Shown here piece after piece: positions 50,301 through 60,215 of a DNA stretch of 64,000 nucleotides. The translations under genes were made by a program, and so were the position numbers. The DNA is from Liolophura sinensis (lineage: Eukaryota; Mollusca; Polyplacophora; Chitonida; Chitonidae), in assembly GCF_032854445.1 (NCBI RefSeq), contig NC_088302.1:29791979-29855978 (forward strand), written 5' to 3'. Under the pieces are notes generated by a model, which worked only from the letters and a program-made list of their open reading frames with translations, was not told the origin of the DNA and did no database searches. Numbering within the stretch: the first letter of the stretch is position 1; each line of letters begins with the position of its first letter.

Positions 50301-53300
50301 ATGTATTTTTAAGCCATCTTTTGATCAAAGTACCTGAAAGGAATTTGAATAAAAAAACATTTTATTTTTAAAATAAAGCAAAATTTGCTTTGAGATTTCA
50401 CATTCACTTTAAAGAGCACCAACATGGAAAGGATCCAAATCTCACATCCATATCCATGGAGATGTAAGCTGGTTTATATTTTCAGTCTGACCATATAACT
50501 CTTGACATCACATCTTATGGGCCCAGACCCATCATGATGACATCCATCCTCTTCAGGGAGTACTTTAAAGGCACTTAACATGACCCAATTACGTCTGTAA
50601 CCATAAAGGTTATTTCAAGCAAAAACAATATATATTGACTGTGACAAATATAACCTATATATACTACATGTGTATTAGTTGCAGATATTAGTAAGCACTC
50701 TGCTAGTCTCAGTTTTCATCAGATGAAAATCTTTTAACGTTGTAAAAACTATGTGAGTGGTCCATTAATTTGACCGTTTCGTGATTGAATCTGCTGCAGT
50801 GTGTTTGTGTACGGGTCATACACCATACTGGTTCATCTGTGTGAAGAAGATGGCCAGATCCCATTCAGCTCGTCCTCAGCTGTCCTGTTGATTGAGGTGA
50901 CAAAGGTAAGAAAAAACACAGGGTAATACTGATGTTTCATTGATATCTATCCTGATTTGTTCTTTCCTTCCTGAGGATGTCTAGCAAGTTTGTTCCAAGA
51001 TTTTTCTTGACACTCGATCTGCAACATGTATTTCATACGAATAATCAGTTCTACCAGCTTTTACAAATTAAACTGTTAATGATTTTGTTTCCTACACTAG
51101 GTGTCTTCACTTAATTTTCAATACAGTTGTTGAATTCAGCTGTTGTTGATTTTTTTATTTAATTATTTATTTGATTGGTGTTTTACGCCGTACTCTAGAA
51201 TATTCAACTTTTATTGTGCATTCCATTGATTAAACTGCTGTCACACAGTTATGGTCTGCAGATGTGCGTGCAGTAGTTATTGTTTGATTAGAGCGGGTTT
51301 CTATCCTTTTTGCATAATAATAGCAGCTTTTCATTTTTGTTGGTTATAATGATGATTTCCTGCTGTTTTCATGGTATATTTGTAACAGTACTGTTCTATT
51401 AAAGCTAACAATCTTTTTGACCCATCAAATGTGTAAAACTTAATACAGAACCACTGCTGAAAATCTCCTTGCTTAGATTTTAATATATGTGTGGTTCAAA
51501 TTGTTCCAAATATTTATCAGTTAGGTATTTAGTTTAATTAAATTGTTGTATCAGTTCAGTCCATCTCTGTCAACACCAGCCTGTTTTAATCAAAGACAGC
51601 CTAATCATCCAGGGGCCTTATGTGCCGTATATGTTGATGCGATATTTACAGTGTACATGTACATGTGCTGCTTAAGTGTGTTCATCAATGGTTGTGTCTT
51701 ATTTGTAGATGATTCTTTCACTGATTATGCACAGTCCCCAGCTGATCAGAGAGGGGCTTCTCCTTCCTAAACCCAAGATCTGTTTGCTCTTCCTGGTGCC
51801 AGCCATGCTCTACTGTATCAACAACAACATTGCTGTCCACATGCAGCTTCATATGGACCCCACCACTTATCAGGTACATGTATGTAGGTGTTAAGTGACT
51901 TCATCACATAGACCCCACCGCTTATCAGGTACATATATGTAGGTGTTAAGTGACTTCCTCACATAGATCCCATTACTTGTCAGAGACATGTAGGCTATTA
52001 GTGTACATTTATTGGGCATAGCCGCTTCACCACATAGACCCCATCACTTATCAGGCACATATAGCTAAGGCTACACAACATAAATCTCACATCTTGTCAG
52101 GTACATGTAGGTGAAAATATTGTGTACTGTTTATTGTGTACTGTACATGTACAGTAGCCTCACCACACAGACTCCACCACTTATCCAGTACATGTATGAT
52201 GAGGGTGCTTCATGTAAAGTGTTGATTTATTGTGGAGCTTCACCACATGGACCCCCACCACGTGCCCAGTATGTGCTGAGTGGGCCTTGCCGGCCATAAA
52301 TCATCAACATTATCTCATAATGCATAGATGGTTTTGCATAAGTTTGTAGTAGGTCACCTTTAACCAGTATGACATACATGTCCTTGTATGTGCACGTCTT
52401 GATCTCACCCTGCGGATGTGACACGTGCGAGAATTCGTCAGTTTGCTGGTGGGTTTGCCCTGGCATTCCTCCACACACATCACCATGGTCACTGACAACC
52501 CATATCTGTTATAGGTAAACCTTTGCAATTATTTGACAACAAATATTTTACATGTGCACAACTTACAGTTAACACTGTTGTTATATGCGTGATAGAGCCA
52601 CCCTGGGATTTGAACCAGTGACCTTAGGGTTTCAAGTCCATGCTTCTACCACTAGGTTAAAGAAAATTCTCTTCAGCACAACCACTGATGTATTAAAGAC
52701 TTTTCTTAAGGATGTAGTAAATATTGTTTCTGTTCTTCTCTCATTACAGGTTCTAGGAAATATGAAAATTGCCACCACTGCTGTATTATATAGAATGATT
52801 ATAAAAAGGTAAGAAGGATCCGTATCTGAACAATATTAAACACGCTTAAAATCATATGTCATTCTAAATTAAATTGTTATTTATATTTAATGTTACATGC
52901 ATTTGTAATACATTGTTCCTTAGAAATTCTTTTATTAATCATCAGATTTGAACAGCAGGTTCTATTTATGTTACAGACACCTCACCAGGGTCCAGTGGTT
53001 CTCTCTGTTCCTGCTAACTCTAGCTGGTATTTGTGACAGGTGAGTTCAAGTATCTCACCATTTCTGATCAGAGATAAAACCAGTTTGGTCATATGTTGGA
53101 GCCAAGCTCCTAATACATGAGCTGTAAGGCTTGTAAGCCTACATGAAGCAAAATGAAAATTTCCACTGATGCCACTGTAGTCATGAAAAATCTTGTTTAT
53201 AACATAATAAATGCAATTAAAATAAAAAAATTTTAATGCAATTGGGATGCAATTGTTAGCTAAGTACTAGTAACAGATTTTTTTCTTCCTGCACTTTTGT

Positions 53301-56300
53301 TCTACTAAAGTACCGCAGAACAGATGAGGTATTGGACAGGTTGGATATGGTTCAATGTTTTACGTTTTCATTTTTGTATTTTGTGTGTTTATTGACAAAG
53401 ACCTGGTACTTTTTTCTCTTAACACCTGAGTGAAGTTTGTACTATTTCTCTTCCCATTCTTTATTCTTGTAGCTATGGTGGTTACGGCATCAAGGGAAAC
53501 AACTCTGCCATGGAGATGCACATCACGCCAGCTGGCCTGGCTCTCATCTTTACTTACTGTGTAATCTCAGGGTTTTCAGGGGTCTATACAGAATTTGTCA
53601 TGAAAAAGTATTTCCAGGTACATGAAGACAAATCTTTTCAACTATATTAAAAGCATTGATTGTAATAGCAGGAAAGACCTGATATAATTTATTTTGGTGA
53701 GGTGGAGAGTGTACAATATCAACTTTTCTGACCTCTTTACTGGTACCTTTAAATAGTTTTGTGTATATTTACAGTCTGTATTCTCTGTGTATCCATTTTC
53801 TTTGATGTTTTGCATCCAAGAATTTGTAACTGTAAAAAGGAAATATTTTTTATTCTTTCATTCATTACATAACCAGACAGGAACAAGTCAGATACAGAAC
53901 TACAGTTACTCATTAGTCTTCTTAAAAACACTTGACCTTGTCATTTCAGCTGTCACTCCATGTCCAGAACATTTTACTCTACTCCTTTGGAATAGTGCTT
54001 AACTTTGTAACCTGGATGGCCCAAGCTTCTCAGTCTTCCTCGACAGGTATAAAACGCTCAACTCGTGCCTACAAATTCTACAGGAATCAGGATAAATATG
54101 ATCTTCTCTTACCATAAGTGTCCAATTGGCCTCCATGCAGGTGACACTCTCAGGATGGTGCTAGTTTTTCTTCAGAAACTGAATACATGTACGATATTAG
54201 TTACATGGTTACTCAGTGATATGCAGATATATGGTGTCAATAATGCTCATATATATTGAGGATTAATGACACCATGTATTTGCGTATTCTATCACCGAGT
54301 CACCATGTAATGAATTTAAGCTGCAAAGACCCATCAATTCAGTGCAGAACACCAATGTATACATGTAGGTGGATAGCTTCAATGATGTGACCATTGATGG
54401 ACCACAATAAAGGGAGATAACCTAGTAAGCAGTCACATTTGACGTCATCTGCAGGATTCGAGAATATATCCATACATATGTATACACCACATGTATGTAT
54501 CAATTTGCTGTTATTTATTTTGAGTTTAGTGTACATTTTAAACAAGACTTTGCTACCTGTACGTGGCAAGCTGTATATGTAATTATTTGCAGTATTACGT
54601 GTTAGAAATGTTAATTCAATTTTTTACATCCACCATTGCAGAGTGTGAAGATTCGGGGGAAATTGTTGTCACAAAGATTTACAAAGTGTTTGGTCTATGA
54701 TATTAAAAGAGTGGGAGAAGGTTAATGCCTGTCTTTGGTTAAGACGGTTGTACATTTATTTCATGATTGACATGCTACATGTAGTTTCATTGTATTGATC
54801 CTCAAGAATGTGTGTATTTAATTTCCTTTCAGGTGAAAGTTTCAACATTTTTAAAGGATACTCATTTTACACTTGGATTATAATTTTAACTCAGGTGAGT
54901 GTTGTTGATAAATAAACCTCTGATTACCCTACATATGTTACCCAACATTGATGTAAAAACTACAAAAAGTTCATAGGAAAGAGGGCGAAAAGTTAGTGGT
55001 AAATGCAGTCTTCAATATTGTTTTTGACTATTATTAAAGAGAAAAAGGCACCTGAAAATAATTCCTGTATGGAGGATATTTGGGACAAGCCTTTGGTATA
55101 TATAGTCTCTGTGTAATGATGCTATAAATGAAGATGTAGCACATTGTGTAATAAATATATTAGCACCTGGATTTTGTCTTTATTTGGGACATCATTATGC
55201 AGTGATAATAAATACCAAAAGGTAGTCCCATATACACACCATACAAAAATATTTTCAAAAACCCTTTTCTCCTAAAAGAGAAATTGAACAAAATATGGTG
55301 GAAAAAATCATATTTGCAAATAAGTTTTGTCACTCTTTCATCTGATTTCGCATCATTATTATGTTTTGTTCTTTAAAGAGGTCACTTTTTTACTTTATAA
55401 TATTACCTAGCACATAAGATCAGAAGATAACAGTAGATACTTGGACCACTGATGGCCTGAAAATAGACAACACAGTGAATGTGATTGGACAACTCAACCT
55501 AAAAGTTGTCAACTGAGGGAATGTGATTGGACAACTCAACCTGAAAGTTGTCAACAGAGGGAATGTGATTGGACCATTGGCAGTCATACAACACAGTGGG
55601 CATACATTGTGATATAAATTTTCAGTGTTTTTCTAGATCTGATAATATACATTGTGTTTTTTTCTGAATGTTCAGATCATATACCATGTTCATGTACATA
55701 TGTTTTCTGGCTGTCAATGATCCACTGTTTCTCTATATGTGGACCTCCAATCTTGTTTTATTATGTCAGAATGGCTCATATATTTCTCAGTCTTTGTCAG
55801 TGGTTTTTCTTCATTATTCCACTGTCCATGGCCTAATATCAACAATACATTATACTATTTTTCCGGCTACCTGTGTTCTGGTGCTTGTAATTTCCAGGCT
55901 ATAGACTGCATAGTTTCTATTTCAAAGACAGTCAGTGTCTTGAAGTACATCTGCATTTAGTTGTTGTCTATTTCCAGGCTGCCAATGGACTGATTATTTC
56001 TACATTTAGTTGTTGTCTGTTTCCAGGCTGCCAATGGCCTGATCATGTCTGTATTCAGTTGGTGTCTATTTTCAGGTTGCCAATGGACTGATCATTTCTA
56101 CATTTAGTTGTTGTCTATTTCCAGGCTGTCAATGGCCTGATCATGTCTATATTCAGTTGGTGTCTATTTTCAGGTTTCCAATGGACTGATCATTTCTACA
56201 TTTAGTTGTTGTCTGTTTCCAGGCTGCCAATGGCCTGATCATGTCTGTATTCAGTTGGTGTCTATTTTCAGGTTGCCAATGGACTGATCATACCTACATT

Positions 56301-57440
56301 CAGTTGTTGTCTATTTCCAGGCTGTCAATGGCCTGATCATGTCTGTATTCAGTTGGTGTCTATTTTCAGGTTACCAATGGACTGATCATTTCTACATTTA
56401 GTTGTTGTCTGTTTCCAGGCTGCCAATGGTCTGATCATTTCTACATTTAGTTGGTGTCTATTTTCAGGTTGCCAATGGCCTGATCATACCTACATTTAGT
56501 TGTTGTCTATTTCCAGGCTGCCAATGGTCTGATCATTTCTACATTTAGTTGGTGTCTATTTTCAGGTTGCCAATGGCCTGATCATACCTACATTCAGTTT
56601 TTGTCTATTTCCAGGCTGCCAATGGCCTGATTATGCCTACATTCAGTTTTTGTCTATTTCCAGGCTGTCAGTGGTATGATCATACCTACATTCAGTTTTT
56701 GTCTATTTCCAGGCTGCCAATGGCCTGATCATGTCTGCATTCAGTTTTTGTCTATTTCCAGGCTGCCAATGGTCTGATCATGTATGCATTCAGTTTTTGT
56801 CTATTTCCAGGCTGCCAATGGTCTGATCATACCTACATTTAGTTGTTGTCTATTTCCAGGCTGCCAATGGCCTGATTATGCCTACATTCAGTTTTTGTCT
56901 ATTTCCAGGCTGCCAATGGTCTGATCATACCTACATTCAGTTTTTGTCTATTTCCAGGCTGCCAATGGCCTGATTATGCCTACATTCAGTTTTTGTCTAT
57001 TTTCAGGCTGCCAATGGCCTGATTATGCCTACATTCAGTTTTTGTCTATTTTCAGGCTGCCAATGGTCTGATCATACCTACATTCAGTTTTTGTCTATTT
57101 CCAGGCTGCCAATGGCCTGATTATGTCTACATTCAGTTTTTGTCTATTTCCAGGCTGCCAATGGTCTGATCATACCTACATTCAGTTTTTGTCTATTTCC
57201 AGGCTGCCAATGGCCTGATTATGCCTACATTCAGTTTTTGTCTATTTTCAGGCTGCCAATGGCCTGATCATGTCAGCCGTGATGAAGCATGCAAGTAACA
57301 TCACCCGGCTGTTCATCATCTCCTGTGCCATGCTCGTCACTACAGTCTTGTCAGTTCTAGTCTTCCACATAACACTCAATGTCTGGTTTGTTATGGCATT
57401 TATATTGGTGCTAACATCTGTTAGTCTCTATCACAGATAA
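44313..57440 (+). CDS. SLC35A4: SLC35A4-like nucleotide-sugar/polyol-phosphate transporter (9-10 exons)
   Basis: A multi-pass carrier of the SLC35A family, expected in the Golgi membrane; the vertebrate protein was annotated as a UDP-sugar transporter and later linked to CDP-ribitol. Secure exons: 49348-49439 (ATG at 49369), 50800-50905, 51709-51873, 52750-52808, 52977-53039, 53473-53617, 53950-54046, 54833-54894 and 57252-57440. Phases join to 318 codons plus stop, close to the ~324 of the human protein. Family signatures seen: FSSSSAVLLIE(V)TK, LYCINNNIAVHMQLHMDPTT, VLGNMKIATTAVLY, HITPAGLALI, CVISGFSGVYTE, QNILLYSFGIVLN, AANGLIMSAVMKHASNITRL. A further 60-nt exon at 44313-44372 is phase-compatible and would extend the N-terminus by 27 residues. 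The last-exon acceptor and the exon 3 donor are each copied in tandem arrays. Confidence 0.9.
44497..44705. mobile_element. ~210-bp MITE-like element with imperfect TIRs
   Basis: Left end CTGGGCTCGTATTTATTAAG; reverse complement of the right end CTGGGCCCATATTCATCAAG. There is no coding capacity. It lies within the likely first SLC35A4 intron. Confidence 0.65.
46092..46987 (+). pseudogene. LTR-type retroelement relic: CCHC zinc knuckle and aspartic protease
   Basis: The first open frame (46092-46421) contains a C-x2-C-x4-H-x4-C zinc knuckle (CFECGSVEHFARGC), typical of the gag nucleocapsid of LTR retrotransposons. A second open frame (46271-46987), offset by -1, contains a retropepsin-like D-T-G-S active-site motif (ILWDTGSQVCIVP). 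No reverse transcriptase, RNase H, integrase or flanking LTR is visible, and the frames end in stops, so it is an inactive fragment. The family (Ty3/gypsy or BEL/Pao type) cannot be decided. Confidence 0.75.
46642..46678. repeat. Perfect 13-bp inverted repeat with an 11-nt loop
   Basis: TGAACTTATTAGC is followed after 11 nt by its exact reverse complement. It lies inside the protease frame of the retroelement relic. Confidence 0.8.
47668..47935 (-). mobile_element. Full-length minus-strand SINE with a variant (ATCAA)n tail
   Basis: Read on the minus strand: head with AGTTGGTTAGCGCGATAGCG and B-box-like GTGAGTTCAAGTGCAGC, body, AGTATGGCGTAAAACACCAA, then five ATCAA units in place of the usual AATA tail. 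Confidence 0.85.
48658..48764 (+). mobile_element. SINE 3' half
   Basis: From GCTCTGCCCGGTTTACACCC through TGAGTGAAATATTCTTGAGT to AATAAATAAATAAAC. 5'-truncated. Confidence 0.85.
49348..49439 (+). CDS. SLC35A4: SLC35A4 exon with the safest start codon
   Basis: Acceptor TCTTCAG, donor TTTGG|GTAAGG. From ATG 49369 it encodes MPVEKRSQGFKAQGLLWQMM, then LLFG. The spacing to the first conserved helix matches the human start. Confidence 0.85.
50800..50905 (+). CDS. SLC35A4: SLC35A4 exon (first helix loop, SSSSAVLLIE motif)
   Basis: Acceptor CTGCTGCAG, donor ACAAAG|GTAAGA. Encodes VFVYGSYTILVHLCEEDGQI and then PFSSSSAVLLIEVTK, which corresponds to the human segment with RPSSAVLLTELTK. Confidence 0.93.
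51155..51215 (-). mobile_element. SINE tail fragment, minus strand
   Basis: ATTTGATTGGTGTTTTACGC and CGTACTCTAGAATATTCAAC preceded by TTATTTAATTATTT. It is in SLC35A4 intron 2. Confidence 0.75.
51709..51873 (+). CDS. SLC35A4: SLC35A4 exon (INNNIAV...MDPTTYQ)
   Basis: Acceptor TTTGTAG, donor TATCAG|GTACAT. Encodes a helix pair with LYCINNNIAVHMQLHMDPTT; the N-N-N followed by M-D-P-x-T-Y-Q is a strong SLC35A signature. The exon end and donor are repeated downstream. Confidence 0.95.
51874..52269 (+). repeat. Tandem array copying the exon 3 donor junction
   Basis: Six diverged copies of the exon end (ATGGACCCCACCACTTATCAG) end at 51928, 51983, 52054, 52100, 52188 and 52269. The first two units are exactly 55 bp; later ones vary from 46 to 88. 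Copies at 51928 and 52100 keep CAG|GTACAT and are intact decoy donors. Confidence 0.85.
52589..52665 (-). repeat. tRNA-like SINE head or tRNA pseudogene
   Basis: On the minus strand it reads TAACCTAGTGGTAGAAGCAT (A-box-like) and GGTCACTGGTTCAAATCCCAG (B-box, T-arm). The acceptor and anticodon stems do not pair, so it is not a working tRNA. It differs from the main SINE family. Confidence 0.5.
52750..52808 (+). CDS. SLC35A4: SLC35A4 exon (VLGNMKIATTAVLY)
   Basis: Acceptor CATTACAG, donor AAAAAG|GTAAGA. A 59-nt exon encoding VLGNMKIATTAVLYRMIIK, matching the family's L-x-N-x-K-I-x-(S/T)-T-A-x-L-Y block. Confidence 0.95.
52977..53039 (+). CDS. SLC35A4: SLC35A4 exon (membrane helix)
   Basis: A 63-nt exon, acceptor TGTTACAG, donor GACAG|GTGAGT, encoding HLTRVQWFSLFLLTLAGICD. 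It corresponds to the helix following the conserved L-Y block. Confidence 0.92.
53473..53617 (+). CDS. SLC35A4: SLC35A4 exon (HITPAGL...VISGFSGVYTE)
   Basis: Acceptor TTCTTGTAG, donor TTCCAG|GTACAT. Encodes MHITPAGLALIFTYCVISGF and SGVYTEFVMKK, matching the human LHITPLGL and ISGLSSVYTE blocks. Confidence 0.95.
53950..54046 (+). CDS. SLC35A4: SLC35A4 exon (QNILLYSFGIVLN)
   Basis: Acceptor CATTTCAG, donor CGACAG|GTATAA. Encodes LSLHVQNILLYSFGIVLNFV, matching the family's Q-N-x-x-L-Y-x-F-G block. Confidence 0.94.
54833..54894 (+). CDS. SLC35A4: SLC35A4 exon (GYSFYTWIIILTQ)
   Basis: A 62-nt exon, acceptor CCTTTCAG, donor ACTCAG|GTGAGT, encoding GESFNIFKGYSFYTWIIILT plus Q. It corresponds to the loop and helix start before the conserved NGLLMSAVMKH block. 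Confidence 0.92.
55477..55575. repeat. 42-bp tandem repeat, about 2.3 copies
   Basis: GAATGTGATTGGACAACTCA recurs at 55477, 55519 and, partly, 55561. The unit itself contains an ACAACT...AGTTGT inverted repeat. Confidence 0.85.
55978..57251 (+). repeat. 26 x 49-bp tandem array copying the last-exon acceptor junction
   Basis: The distance from the first unit (55978) to the true exon (57252) is 1,274 bp, exactly 26 x 49. Each unit consists of GCTGCCAATGGCCTGATTAT, GCCTACATTCAGTTTTTGTC and TATTTCCAG with substitutions. Nearly all keep a pyrimidine tract and a CAG acceptor followed by a version of the exon's first ~22 bases. The 5' half alternates two unit types (98-bp higher order). Confidence 0.95.
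57252..57440 (+). CDS. SLC35A4: SLC35A4 last exon (NGLIMSAVMKH, C-terminus)
   Basis: Encodes AANGLIMSAVMKHASNITRL and two further helices, ending SLYHR and TAA at 57438-57440. The N-G-L-x-M-S-A-V-M-K-H block is nearly identical to human SLC35A4. The acceptor TATTTTCAG is the last of 27 near-identical acceptors spaced at 49 bp. Confidence 0.96.
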   Translation, partial: AANGLIMSAVMKHASNITRLFIISCAMLVTTVLSVLVFHITLNVWFVMAFILVLTSVSLYHR

Positions 57441-59144
57441 ACAGGACAGAAGTAATTTACACAAGGACACTTTATATCATTACAGAGTACAAATACTTTG
57501 TTTCATGTATCTGTACATCTGTGGGTCATTATTGGGAAAATCATTCATTTGGGAAGAATTAGCCCTGTTGCATACATATCTTATCATCTGGAGTTTATAT
57601 ACATGGAAATCACTTTTTGGCTTTAATATTAAATGATCTCTTAATTACTGGAGATAAAAGATAGATATGTTTATACTGTGGTTGTAATTGTATATGTTTT
57701 CTAGGAGAAAAGCTCCAGAGATTAAAAGGCTTTTGTATGATACTCTGATGGACTCTATATGGACTGGTAGAAGTATGGATTTTTGTTTTCAGAAGTCATT
57801 TTTAAGTACATGTGTATCTGTATTTAAAGTAACAATTCTAGTCTGTTTCACACTGTATGTTATATATACTGTATTTTGCCCAAAATATATTTTAACATTA
57901 TACATTTTGAGTGTGTTCCATGAAAGAACAGAAATAATGTGCATCATTTATAAACAGATACTAGTCTTATGCATATCGGTATAACAGAATAAGAATGCAC
58001 AGTTTTGATTTATGCCAGTTTTTCCTAACTTAAATGGAGAGCACATGGTTTATGTTTTGAAAGGTTATATTTGTGAATGATCATTTGTTTTTAGTTTTCT
58101 TTTGGTTAAATGTGCTCTATTTCCTCATGCATTTAGAAACATCTGTTACAAGTACTGTATTTTCACCTATATACATGTATATACTGAAAGATTCATTTGC
58201 AATAGGGTACAGGGTACAAATGCTTCTGCAGCCTGAAGGTAGTAAGTTTGTGGTTCAAATCCCAAGAGAGTCACATAAAAGGCAATTATTTTGTATTTTG
58301 TATTATATGTGTAATGTAAAGAAGTTAAAGCTCTTGTACTCGTCTATTGAAAGATACATATAACTGGAATGGGGTAAAAGATTATGCAAATTTATGCTCA
58401 GCACATGTAACCCATTGTTACAGCAACCATAGCCCATTCCCTACACTCACCTGATGCAGATGTATTCAGTAACCTGCCAAAAGTTAATTAATTACCTAAA
58501 AATTTGCCTGAAAAATTGGATTTTTAGAAGCAAATAAACGTTGTGTAATGCTGAAACTTACATTTTTCTGGTAGGATATCTTCCCACATTTCCAACAAAC
58601 CTCAAAACACTAAAATCATTAGAACTCTCAGATTCAGGTTAGATGTGCAAAGACAGTCCTGGTACGTGAAGTTATGTTTGTAACAAGTGACGGGTAGAAA
58701 TGAAGTGCATCCTGAAGGCAGGAATTTGGCCAGTTTAAGTCTTAATATGGTAACACCATTACAAATACAGCATCATTTACACAGCGTTTACAATATCACA
58801 CCTGTATTTGTGCTTCATTATAAAACGATGTACCTCATGCACTTCTGACAAACCTACCTTCCCATACAAGTTTTACTCATCGTTTAAGCACAGTGCCATT
58901 GAAAGATGCCAAATATTATTTATTTATTAATTTATTTTTCTTCTTGTTCTATTGCAAGAAATCCACATCATTGATTCCTGCTTTACTCTTTGTTCCTGTT
59001 AAGTTATGCCTTTCCTGTTTTAACTCTGTACAGTGTTAATGATATGGCATGTTACAGCAAGTGAAGTAATCACCTTACATGTACTATTACTGTGAAAAGC
59101 CTCCATTGCATAGATGCTGATTTAACACTGTTTTGGAGGTCGGT

Positions 59145-59375
59145 GCAACCAGCATGCCAGCCCAACCACAATGACCCAGGCGCCTGTCACTAATGGGATT
59201 GCTGTGAGTTCAAATCCAGCTCATTCTGGCTTCCTCTCCGGCCATACCCGTTCGTGGGAAGGTCTTTCAGCAACCTGTGGATGCTTGTGAGTTTCCCCCA
59301 GGCTTTGCCCGGTCTCCTCTCACTATAATGCTGGCCGTATTCTTAAAAGTGAAATATTCTTGAGTACAAATGTGA
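59145..59375 (+). mobile_element. SINE lacking the tail
   Basis: CAATGACCCAGGCGCCTGTC, B-box-like GTGAGTTCAAATCCAGC, CTGGCTTCCTCTCCGGCC and GTGAAATATTCTTGAGTAC, after which the sequence diverges. Confidence 0.85.
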
Positions 59376-60052
59376 AAGCATAGACTTTCTGAATGACCTG
59401 AAGTGTCTCATGTTTGATATTTCAATAACTTTAGTACAATATTGTTTGCCTTCTTTATTTGGCATTTCTTAACTACAGCAAATAGTTTTGTGTCAAAGTA
59501 CTGAAAAGTATTTGCTTTTTGGAGTGTATACGAATGACTTTTCCCTTTTTGTATCGGCCCACATGTGTCAACAAGATTTGACAGTATTAGAAAACAATAC
59601 CCGCATGTAATACATGACATGCAGCTTGGGCATAATTTTATTATTATTTTTATTTTTACTTTTTATAGTTTTATTTGTTATTTTAAACTTTGCAGCATTT
59701 AATTCGTTTTAGAACACATTCTACATATTGGTGTTCATTTTTTTATAAACTTTTCCATACTATCAAGATTGTGAGAGACACTTTGAGCCATTACAGACTC
59801 ATCCATATTTGAAACATGAGCAGTTTTCTTGTATGGTATTTTTCTGAAAGAATAGACCCAATTTAACATTATCATGATTCATTTTCAGTGCCACTGTACA
59901 AGAGGCTGTTAAAACCAGCATTCAAGTTTAATTGTGAAAATAAAAGATAATTTTGAAACATCGCGTAGGCAGTATTTCTATAGCAATACCAAAATAGCTT
60001 TTTCACAAATATGATTAACTATCCAACTATGTCATATATATATATATATGAT

Positions 60053-60215
60053 AGTTGTACGTGGGAAGGTCTGACAGCAACCTGTGGATGGTCGTGGGTT
60101 TCCTCAGGGCTCTGCCCGGTTTCCTCCCACCATAATGCTGGCTGCCGTCGTATAAGTGAAATATTCTTGAGTGTGCCGTAAAACACCAGTCAAATAAATA
60201 AATAAATAAATATAT
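60053..60215 (+). mobile_element. SINE, body and tail
   Basis: GTACGTGGGAAGGTCTGACA, CAACCTGTGGATGGTCGTGG, CATAATGCTGGCTGCCGTCG, TATAAGTGAAATATTCTTGA and AATAAATAAATAAATA. ATATATGATAG occurs on both sides (60043-60053 and about 60211-60220), a likely target-site duplication. Confidence 0.85.

Noticed and set aside
52589..52665. Functional tRNA gene on the minus strand
   Set aside because: A and B boxes are recognisable, but the acceptor and anticodon stems do not pair. Annotated as a tRNA-derived repeat instead.
55978..57251. CRISPR-like array
   Set aside because: Regular units, but whole units are repeated rather than short repeats with unique spacers, and the unit is a copy of a eukaryotic splice junction.
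57688..58363. Two ~97-codon frames after SLC35A4
   Set aside because: AT-rich and low in complexity, probably 3' UTR. No recognisable motif or splice context.
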